Source of the DNA: Panagrolaimus kolymaensis
Taxonomy: Eukaryota; Nematoda; Chromadorea; Rhabditida; Panagrolaimidae
DNA length: 64,000 nucleotides
Assembly (NCBI GenBank): GCA_028622995.1
Contig: JAJQJQ010000053.1
Coordinates: 1,550,001-1,614,000 of the forward strand
Direction: 5' to 3'
Below are positions 44,889 to 54,461 of the stretch, piece by piece. A program made the translations under genes and the position numbers. The notes beneath the pieces were generated by a model. That model was not told where the DNA came from. It made no database searches and worked only from the letters and a program-made list of their open reading frames with translations. The stretch's first letter is position 1. Each line of letters starts with the position of its first letter.

Positions 44889-46190
44889 TTAACAAAAAAT
44901 ATTTTCAAAGAGGCAAGAAAAAAATTTTTGCAATAACTTTGCGAGATGAAAAAAAAAATGAATCGTTCGTTGTTTCTTTTTTTTTTTGTTGCAATTGATC
45001 CACTGCCAAAGCAAGCCAAAACAAAAAAAAAGAGATAAACGCTTTTTTACATAACGGGTCATTTTTGTGCGTCTTTCCATCATTCACATGTAAGAACATA
45101 TTTTTTATGCATAGGGAAGTGTGGAGTTAGTTTAGAAAAAAAAGGAGAGGTAAAGTTTAAACCATAGGGAGAAAAATAACTCTTTAAAAAATTTCATCAA
45201 TCATAAAAAAAAACACTATTATTTTTAGCATCAAAACTATTTATTCTTGGAACGTTGAAGGATATTCAGTTATTTAAATTTTTAACCGAAGGTAAACAAG
45301 AACAAAAGATCTATAAACCAAAAATAGAATAGTGGATTCAAAATACACAGTAGTTAATAAATGGAAAAAAATTGTATTAAAGTTAATATCAACAAATTCC
45401 CCTTGCTAATAATGCAGCTTTAATAACAAAAATAAGAAATTAAGTTAAAATTAAAAAATGTTAAAGCTTGCTGATAGCTTTTATTTTTTTAATGAAAAGT
45501 AAAAACAAATATACTTAAAAAATAAAACATGATTTTTATTAAAATTAATGTCATTTGTTGTTGCTTTGATTTCTCTTAATAATAAATAATATTTGTTATA
45601 ACTTCTTCTTATATGCAGTATGCCACTTTTTTGCTTATTATTTTTTGTATTGTTTGTGAATAAGAAGGAAATGGAAATCGCAAAAAAAAATTTAGGGTTC
45701 ATGGTCATTTCACCCGTCCATTGCGACTTCAGCTCATTCAGTTCGAGGTCTTGCTAATCTTATCGTGCGATTTTAGCGGCATTTCTATCATAAATATCGA
45801 TTCTAAGGCGGACGTCTGTCATTTTTTGTTTCTTCATTCTATTTTTGGTTTTTTTCTCATCTGTTCCTGCTTTTGGTGTGAATAAAAAGCAGTTAGGTTT
45901 GTAATGGCTGAGCAGACTTACAGGTTCAACAAATAGTTCTCACTTGAGTTAATTCATGAAAAATATATTTGAATTTTGTCGCCAAAAATTTAAGTTTCAA
46001 CTTAATGATTATTTTAATTGTTTTAAGTTTTGTTTTTTGTCGCTTTGCTTGTTTACAATTTTTCTTCAAAAAAGATGCTTTTTTCTGTCATGTATTTTGG
46101 TCATTAATTATCATTTTATTATTCTTGTTCTTGAGTTCCATCAATATTTTAATGTTACAAAAAATTAAATACCAGTTTTTTTTAGAAGCC
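44889..46190. other. Divergent intergenic region
   Basis: Upstream of BTB gene 1 and of the MATH/BTB-like gene. Mostly AT-rich. A less AT-rich stretch at about 45700-45860 carries broken coding-like sequence on the minus strand (see findings). A TTTTTTTTAG site ends at 46185, just before the + gene's ATG. Confidence 0.45.
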
Positions 46191-47270
46191 ATGAGGATTT
46201 TTCTTTGTTTTCTTGTATTAATTTCCTTTTCTTGTGCAAATGCTGATAATCCTTCGATTGTAAGTTACAATATTTTTTATGTGCATGTTTTTTGTTTGTT
46301 TGGTGAATTGATTAATTTAGGTTGGCTTTTTTAATGGGACTTTTACTTGGAAATTTAACCAAACTTTATTACATAAGTTATTGACAATTGAATTTAAAAA
46401 AATTTATGATACTTCTGACAATGATCATTCATATTTGGCCCATTTTATTCTTATTTTTGACCGAGGTTTTTTAAAAACCAATGGTCACTCTGTTAAAGTT
46501 GATCTTAATGATACTATTGATATGCCAATTTACTATAAAGTATGGTCTCCCTATTTTGATTATGGCACGAATTATATTTCCAAAGAAACTAGAGAAAATT
46601 TCACAGAATTTGAAGTAAACATAAATGCTATTTACCAAAAAAATTCATTCGTCAAGAACCCAGTTAAAACCATTTCAAGTCAATGTCAAGATATGGATAA
46701 TATTAGAAAAATTATGGCATTGGACAAAAATTATACCAAAGTTGCTATAAAGAGCAGTGGTGGTGATAATGTTATGGTAAATAAAAAAACTTCATTTTTC
46801 AAGCTAATTTTTTTTTGGCTTTCAGACATCTAAAGAAATCATGGCCCATTGCTCCGACGTTATTCATATATTTTTGGCAGATGATCCAGCTTCCTTACAC
46901 CTTCATAAATATACCTTCAAAACAATTAAAAAATTGGTTGAATTTTGTGAAACGGGTAAAATTAATGAACTCGGTGATGCGGAAGGAGAACTTTTTGAAA
47001 TCGCAAATGTTTATCAAATCCCGTGCTTAATGGTAAATAAAAAATAATGAATATCAATAAACTACTAATATTAAAATTTTCCAGGATTATTTATTCAAAA
47101 AATCGTACGAAGACGTTAATGATGAAAACGCAGTTTTTCGTCACAAATATGCAAAGGTATACAATAAATATGATCTTGACGATTTCCTTCTTGATGAAAA
47201 CGAAGCTTTGCGAAAACAGCAGGAAAATTTTATTGGTACCGCCTTTCGTTGGCTTATGAAGGTGTTTTAA
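46191..47270 (+). CDS. Secreted MATH/BTB-like protein, 4 exons, 305 aa
   Basis: Exons 46191-46259, 46321-46776, 46826-47032, 47085-47270 join in phase 0. The first exon encodes a classic signal peptide (MRIFLCFLVLISFSCANA, cleavage likely after ANA). Residues about 24-170 start with GTFTWKFNQT and resemble a diverged MATH domain. Residues about 176-245 (SDVIHIFLADDP, KLVEFCETGKINELGDAEGELFEIANVYQIPCLM) match the second half of a BTB domain with its helix pairs, though the dimer-forming first strand is eroded. The C-terminus is charged (NKYDLDDFLLDENEAL). MATH/BTB proteins are normally intracellular, so a signal peptide is unusual. A preceding polypyrimidine-AG at 46185 favours this start. The domain calls are weak and by eye. 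Confidence 0.75.
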
Positions 47271-47892
47271 TTATTGACTTTTTATAGTGTATTTTTGTGA
47301 GCATATTTTTTTGCTTTGTTCTTTTTTTATGATTATGAATAATTTCCGAAAAACTTTTTTATTGTCTTTTTGGTTTTTCTTTATCTAAAAAAAGATTCAT
47401 TTTATCGGAAAAGTCAGAATAAAAAAGATTGGACGACGAAACATTATTTATACCTACTAAATCTGGCGGGGCTTTAAAGTTATCTTTTAAAAAATAATGA
47501 AAAAAAAGTTATGTACATTTACAATCGCTTAATTTACCAAAAATTAATGTCAAATTAAATTTTAATAAATTTATTTTGTTAGTTTTTTAAAAGTTACAAA
47601 AGTATTTATGTCTTTTTAGATTAGTTTTTTGTTGCATTTTATTTTTTTAGTGAAAGCAAATACAATATTTCTCATATGTTTTTATTATTGATTGTTTTAA
47701 AATTCCACAAACCTTTTCATTATATTTATTGTGGCATTTTTGTTGTTCAGGAGCGTATATGCAAACACTTGAGATAAAATGGGTCAAAACAAATTTTTTT
47801 TCCATAACAAACAGTCAAAGCGCTCTTTTTTTCAATCAAAATTTAGAATTTTTTCATTTTGTTGTTCTTTGATTTTTATTCTCATATTTGAT
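47271..47892. other. Upstream region of F-box-like gene 1
   Basis: AT-rich; AAACACTTGAGATAAAA at 47763-47779 is shared with the upstream region of the sister gene. No gene seen. Confidence 0.45.
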
Positions 47893-49346
47893 ATGCAAAT
47901 TTTGAATCAAGAAATTCTTATTGAAATTGCTCAAAAACTTTTTATCAATGGTGATCAATCAAAAGTTTATGCTTTTGGATTGTCTGGAAAACAAAATTGG
48001 AAATCTTTGAAAACAGCTTTTATTTTAATTGAAAGTTTGGAACTTGATAAAAATAAATTTGATATTGGATGGGTTAGTTTTTTTTCTTCTTCTTCATTTG
48101 TCAAAGACATAATTGGCATTTTTTAGGGCGATAGTTTAGCTTCATTTAACAAAGTTTTTATCGATAATTTAATGAATTGTATTGGCTCAACTGTAAAGAA
48201 GCTAACTTTAAATTCTGATAAACCTGTACAAAGCATGGAAATCTTAGGCTTTAATAATCCTGTAGCAACGAGAACTCGAAAAAGAAAGCAAGGCATCGAA
48301 AACAAATTTATTGATTCTGTTATTTGCAAAGAAATTTATTCACAAATTTTAAAACGAATTATTTCTGCACAAAGTAAGATGTCAACTTTTTTTTGTTTGC
48401 TTTCTTTCTTTCTGCAATCAATTCTTTTTTTTAGAATTGATTACCTTTAAAGTTGGAAATACCTATACACTCCAACCTTGTGAAACTGCAGATTTAATAT
48501 TAAAAAATTTATGTAAAACTATTAAAAATTTAGAACTTTCCTGTAATTCTAATTATATTAAAGATTTGGATTTAGATAAATTTGAATTCACAAATTATTT
48601 AGTGTATTTTAATACTTTTTTTCAAAACTGCCCAAAAACTTCTTCATTATCGTTTATATTCTCACTTAGTAATTTACAAAGATTACTTTCTGATGAAACA
48701 AAGATGTATGTTTCTTTTTATTATTGTTGGAACATTAACGGGCATGTGACAAATTTTGGGTGGTTTTAATTTTCGTTTCCGTTTACGAAACCACAAAGTT
48801 TATGAATTTTTGATTTTTGGGGTAAACGGATAATTTTTATTTCTGCACTTCCTTCATTGCTAAAATAAACAGATTTATTTTTAATAAAAACCATTTTCAG
48901 CCATCCTGTGAATTCAGTAAAAATTTTTACCCTCAAACTAAGAACTTGGTTTTTAAATGATGAAGCCGATTTATCTTGTTTAAAGAATATCAAAAAACTT
49001 TTTCCATCTCTCATTCATGTTAATATTTATGATGATTTTTGCTCTATGACACATCCATCTTTATTATCACGTTTAGATCAAAATTTGGCATTTCTTTCTG
49101 AAAATAAGCTTTTCAAAACTACAGTCAAGGTTCGCATTACTTATAATAGTCAAGTAAGGTTTATTTTATATAAGCTCCAAAAATTATAAAAGAATATTTT
49201 TTTAGATTCCTATCGATCCTGGAAGACTTGAAGGCTATAAACGGGTCGATTCTGATCCACAATGCATTCGTTATCGAGGAAATATTCCTTATGATTTTTC
49301 TGAAGTTGAGATAGAATGGAAATTTCGAAAAACAGAAAGAAAATGA
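47893..49346 (+). CDS. F-box-like/LRR-like protein 1, 5 exons, 363 aa
   Basis: Exons 47893-48072, 48127-48373, 48435-48705, 48901-49153, 49206-49346; phases agree. The N-terminus (NQEILIEIAQKLFINGDQSKVYAFGLSGKQNWKS, cut here to the pattern) has the Leu/Ile spacing of an F-box, which binds Skp1 in SCF ubiquitin ligases. The body has repeated strand-helix units such as LTLNSDKP, LELSCNSN and FTLKLRTW, like F-box-associated LRRs of nematodes. A conserved tail (GYKRVDS, FSEVEIEWKF) follows. An in-frame ATG at 47779 would add 38 T-rich codons; the sister gene's alignment supports 47893. It is a tandem paralogue of 51850-53155 with equal length. Confidence 0.8.
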
Positions 49347-49623
49347 TTCAATTAATTAATTTTATTTTTCTTTGCTGGTTAGACTTTTTTTTATAGTTTT
49401 TTTGTTGCGATCCTTGTATACGATTTCCTTTATTTTGGTCGAAAAATAAATAAATAAAAATTACAAAACTTTTGTCAATTTTTAAGTCAAAAAAGTTAAC
49501 TGCAAAAAAAAGAATAAATTAAAATGGATTCTTGAAATAGCTAAACAACGATGGCAAATCAGGAAGTTTGACTTAATTCAAATATGAACAAAATTCATAT
49601 TTTAAAAAAATGTTCATCAAAAA
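49347..49623. other. Convergent intergenic gap
   Basis: 3' ends of F-box-like gene 1 (+) and BTB copy 2 (-). AATAAATAAATAAA near 49446 is a likely poly(A) signal cluster. Confidence 0.4.
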
Positions 49624-51442
49624 TTAAAATAAAATGCGATATTGTTTCAAAAAGGATGATGCAAAAAAAATATTTAATTCTCCAATGGCATTGCCGAACT
49701 TTTTGTTACTTGGAAAAACAAGTGCGGGTAAAATCGATTCATTAGATTGTATCAAACTTTTTCTTTTCAAATATAAATTTGTGGAATCTTTTACTAAACA
49801 ATATTCATCCGCCGCAATACTTTTGGTTACATTTGGTTTCGCAGGGCAAAGAAATGTTATTACACTCCATTTGTAAATATTTTGAGATGATGGGTTGTCC
49901 GTAGATTGGAGCGGTTTAACGTCTGTTTCTTGAACTAAAATATATAAATTTAAAATAGGTAAATTTATTAGAGTTATTAATTAAAACAAAATTAAATGAA
50001 AGGGGGTTTAGGTTTAAAAAAAAAGCTTTGATATTAACTTAAAAATATTACCTTCAACTTTATATGCTGGTTGCGAATGATAAAAGTGGTCATGGCTTTT
50101 GTTTTTAAACAAAAGCAAGCTTTTATAAATATTGTCATCAGATGTATAAATGGGATATTTTCCGCCACCTATATCCAATTGAAGACTTCGATATTGAGGT
50201 GGTTTAATTGATTTCTGCCCAATTAATCTTCGAATGCTTTTATACACGTTGACATCAAATATATAGGCAATTGCTTCAATTCCAGCGCTATCATGGAACT
50301 TAATTTGTTTTGCTAAAAAAAGAGAAATAAATTTGTTTGTTCTTTATAAATTTTTATAAATAAATCAAAACTACCTCGTGGCGTGTTAGAATATATACTA
50401 ATGAATTTTGAGTTTATTCCATCGGTTCTTAAAGCAATAGCATCTATCATAATTTTGCTAAAATCTTCATAAGAAAATAAATAACCAATTGGAGCTGAAA
50501 AAAAGAAAATGAATATTATTATTTTTAAAATTTATATTTAACATTCAATTGACTAACCAACTACTTGACTGAGATATTCCATGCTCATTGTTGGAAATCG
50601 AATATATGGCAAAATATCGGTTAAAATATTTTTAAGCGAGAGATTATATTCCTCGGTGGAAGCGTCCATCAAATCACTTTTTGAAAGTTGATGATCTGCC
50701 CATTCTAATACCTTAAGTTAATTAAAAATAATATATACATAAAATTAGCTTTAAAAAAATGTCATACTGCATCAAAAAGACTTTCTTCTGTAGCGCTAAG
50801 AAATTCACACATAGCTACTTCAATCAAACATTCTTTTGAAATATCAACAAATTTTTCTAGCCTTAAAAAATCTTCGGTATTTACAGAAATATATTTAATA
50901 ACATTTTCCATCATTTTAGTTAAAGAATATTTTTCAGCAAGTTCGAAATGGGTTATAACAATGTCTAAGTTAATTGTTATTGAAAGTAAATAATCATCAC
51001 AATAATCTTTTAAAGCTTCAACATCGTAAGCTTCACCCAAATCGACAATGATTGAAACATTTTCAGGGGTTAAAATGCATTCACCGAGGTAGAAAAATTT
51101 TATGAATTCTTTAAAATCTTCCAATGTGTTTGTTGAAATTTTGATTGATTCATTTTTATTTTTTGACCATTCCCCAAAAAACATTGCTTCAAAAGCTTTT
51201 GAAATTGGCCATAAAGTAAAGGAGTGTGCATAAAGTCGCTGAAAACTATATTATGAAAAAATACGGACTTTTTGAAAGCCATATCTTGGTTGCATATTAG
51301 TAAAACTAACCTTACCATCTCCAAATTTAAAAATAACATCGAAATGGCCTTTATCAATATCTTGTTATTCAAAGGCAGCATATCTTTGATTTACGATGTT
51401 ATGCAAATATGTGCATTTACCAGAATAATTATTCAAAGCCAT
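49624..51442 (-). pseudogene. BTB/POZ-BACK paralogue with a nonsense codon in exon 1
   Basis: Exons: 51311-51442, 50768-51238, 50558-50711, 50375-50494, 50052-50312, 49624-49934. Exons 3 and 4 have exactly the sister's lengths (154 and 120 bp) and all intron phases match. In exon 1 the sister's FESQD reads FE-stop-QD: a TAA at codon 27 (about 51362-51364), one base from TCA. Everything downstream is open for 455 codons, with an intact BTB core (HSFTLWPISKAFEAMFFGEW), BACK-like region and C-terminal domain (longer by about 60 residues in exons 5 and 6). Either the gene died very recently, or it uses a downstream ATG in the BTB domain, or the TAA is a sequence error. Confidence 0.72.
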
Positions 51443-51849
51443 TTAAATAAAACTATAACGATTTCCAAACGATGCAAATTAAAAAAAGCTAATACTAAAC
51501 TTTTATTATGCAACATGTGCAGAAAAAAGGAAAATCAATCGATCTTTTTTTGATCAAATGCCAAAACGAGCAACCAACAACAAAAAAGATATAGTCATTT
51601 AATGGGTTTTTTGTTGCTCTTCACACACCTTTGCGCTTTTTTTGTGCTTCTTTCCAACCATTAACTACGAATCCAATGATTGAGACATTGTTATGGAATA
51701 TTAGTTATTCATATGTGTGGATGGATTCAAAACACTTGAAATAAAAAAATAATAAAGCCAAAACAATTTTTTCATTATCAAAACATTTTCTCTCTAAAAG
51801 TTATCAAAAATTATTTTTCCGTTGTTTGATAAATTTAGAAAACTCCACG
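51443..51849. promoter_or_regulatory. Bidirectional promoter region, BTB copy 2 / F-box-like 2
   Basis: A 407-bp gap between divergent starts. It contains AAAACACTTGAAATAAAA at 51730-51747, shared with F-box-like gene 1, and a TTTTGTGCTTCTTTCCAACCAT block near 51638 resembling one upstream of BTB gene 1 (near 45064). Confidence 0.45.
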
Positions 51850-53155
51850 ATGTCGATGTTATTGCATCAAGAAATTCTTATTGAAATTGCTCAAAAACTT
51901 ATCATCGATGGTGATCAATCAAAAGTTTATGCTTTTGGATTGTCTGGAAAACAAAATTGGAAATCTTTAAAAACAGCTTTCATTTTAATTGAAAGCTTGG
52001 AACTCGATAAAAATAAATTTGGTATTGGATGGGTGAGATTATACTTTCTTTTTTAAGACTCTTAAAATATATGCATTTCAGGGCAAAAGTTTCCGTTCGT
52101 ATCATAAAGTTTTTATTGACAATTTAATAAACAGCATTGGTCCTTCCGTTAAAAAATTAACTTTAAATTCCGATAAACCTCTCAGAACTTTGGAAATTCT
52201 AAGAGATGATAATCCTGTGGCATCTAGAACTCGAGGAAGAAAGCGAGGTATTGGTAATAAAATGATTGAATCAAACGTTTGCGTTGCAATGTATTTAAAA
52301 ATTATTAAAAGAATTATTTCCGCACAAAGTAAACTCACTTTTTGTACGTTTTCTCAACCAAAAAAAATAATTTTTAGAATTGATTACCTTTAAAGTTGGA
52401 AATACCTATACACTCCAACCTTGTAAAACTGCGGATTTAATACTTATAAATTTATGTAAAACTATCAAAAATTTAGAACTTTCATGTAAGACTGATTATT
52501 TACAAAATTTGAATTTGGATAGTTTTGAATTTCCATACTATCAATATGATTTAGAAACATTTTTTCAAAATTGCCCAAAAACTTCATCCTTAACATTGTT
52601 ATCCTCACTTGATCACATGCAAAAATTCATTTTAAAAGCTGACAAAATCATGTAAGTTTTTTTTCATTTTAATTTTCTGAATAAAAAATTATTTTTTAAA
52701 GCTAATTAATAATATTATTTCAGATGTCCAATTGATTCTGTTAAAATATTTACACTTAAAACTAGAACATTTGGTATTTTTGATAATTCAAATTTATTTT
52801 GTCTAAAAGATATCAAAAAGATTTTTCCGTCTCTTATCCATCTTAATATTCATGAAGATTGCTCTATGAGACACCCAAATTCTTTAACAATCTTAGATCA
52901 AAATTTGGCATTTCTTTCACAAAATAAACTTTTTAATATCAAAGCCAAAATGTGCATTAATTATAATATTCGAGTAAGAATTTTTACCTCAAAAATTTTT
53001 TAAAGAATTTATTTTAGGATTCTATCAAGCCTGAAAGGCTCGAAGGCTATAAACGAGATGATTCTAATCCACATTACATTTCTTATCGCGGAAATATTTC
53101 TTATGATTTTTCTGAAGTTGAAATTCTATGGAAATTTCCAAGAAACCAAAATTAA
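51850..53155 (+). CDS. F-box-like/LRR-like protein 2, 5 exons, 363 aa
   Basis: Exons 51850-52032, 52082-52328, 52378-52651, 52724-52973, 53018-53155. Same exon phases and the same total coding length (1092 bp) as gene 1. Exon 1 is nearly identical at protein level (HQEILIEIAQKLIIDGDQ against NQEILIEIAQKLFINGDQ), as is the start of exon 3 (TFKVGNTYTLQP). The LRR-like middle is more diverged, suggesting changing ligand specificity. Intact frame and splice sites; probably functional. The partner gene in the duplicated pair is BTB copy 2, head-to-head upstream. Confidence 0.8.
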
Positions 53156-53312
53156 GCAATGTTATTTATTTTTTGTACTCTCAATTATTGTTTCTTTGGT
53201 AAACGTTTTTTTAGATTTTTTTATTGCGGCTCTTGTACGCAGTTTTTTTATTAGTTCGGAAAATAAATAAATAAAATTACAAAATTTAAGACAAAAAAGA
53301 AAAAAGAATAAA

Positions 53313-54085
53313 TTAAAATGGATTTTTAAAATTGCTAAATGATGGCAAATCAGGAAGTTTGAGATCTTTTAAATGTTGAGGAATATTCATATTTTTGACT
53401 GCTGTTACCGCTCGACCTGGAGCAGCTGACAATCCACCCTGGAAAATTAAATTTTTAGTCTATGACTCCAAGAAGCATGGGTTAGTTTAAGAAAAAATAA
53501 TTACTTCACGTTTTTCAATTTCATTTTGTTCATTAATGCGTAACAAAATTTCATTCATATTTGTTTCTAGCACCATTCCACCCATAACAAGTTCATTTAA
53601 AATGTGATGAACCTTAAAAAAATTTCAACAATAGTTGCAAAAATTTTTTGGATAAAACAAACTTACTTTTTCAACATGAAAAATTAAATCCAATTCACAA
53701 ACATTTTCAAATCGTCGATCTAAAGTTTCAACAAAAACTTGAATGAGATCCAAAATGCCTAATTCGGATTCAGATGAATCAACACAAAACACAAAATATA
53801 AGGTTGCATAATGACGATAAATGAGTTTATAATCTGATCCACCAATAAGGGTTCCACCTTCAAGAAAATTGCAAACATTGTCATCGCGTTTGGAAACTAA
53901 TTGAAAGGTTTCTCGAACAATGTGTTGTTGTTCTTCTTCGGTCTAAAAAAAATTTGGTGGAAAATAAGTTAAATTTAGCTTTTTTAGAGTTTTCAAGATT
54001 TATGAAAAAAACTTACATATCGAGTATAAAATTTTAATAATCTTGGCTTTCCATGATTATTAAAAACCAAAATTGCTTTAATCAT
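53313..54085 (-). CDS. aps-3: AP-3 adaptor complex sigma subunit, 192 aa
   Basis: Small subunit of the AP-3 clathrin-associated adaptor that sorts cargo to lysosome-related organelles. Exons: 54017-54085, 53667-53942, 53505-53612, 53313-53438. The longin-like fold begins MIKAILVFNNHGKPRL. Highly conserved stretches include RDDNVCNFLEGG, YRHYATLYFVFCVDSSESEL and VVMGGMVLETNMNEI-type sequence (here LVMGGMVLETN). A GGLSAAPGRAV tail is specific to AP-3 over AP-1/AP-2 sigma. Length matches the family (about 193). Exon 3 uses an AAG acceptor, fixed by conservation across the junction (VEK|VHHIL). Short first exon and ATG position agree with orthologues. Confidence 0.97.
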
Positions 54086-54461
54086 TGTTTATTTTTATAA
54101 AATTAAATTCACAAAAACTTTTTATGGTGTTAATAAAAAATATCAAAAATCTCCACACCAAAAAAACGTCAATAAAAAAAATTAGCAAGCAAATATTCCA
54201 AATTTTGTTATTTTCGCTGTTCTTTTTCTTTTTTAAAGTTGTCTGTCCACTAACTTAAAAAAAATTTCGTGTTAAGATTTTTTATTTTGTGCACGAACAA
54301 ATATAAAAATATTAAAGAAAAAATGGAACAACACGCGCAAATTTATACCGCAGAAAAAAAAATATTTATTTGATTTGATATTTTTTGTTTATGATTTTTT
54401 TCATATTTTTTGAAGTATTAAAAAATTAATTAAACTTCTTTAAATATATTTATATTTTTAT
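54086..54461. other. Divergent promoter gap, AP-3 sigma / TRAPPC10
   Basis: A 376-bp AT-rich gap between divergent starts of two membrane-trafficking genes. No specific element recognised. Confidence 0.45.
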
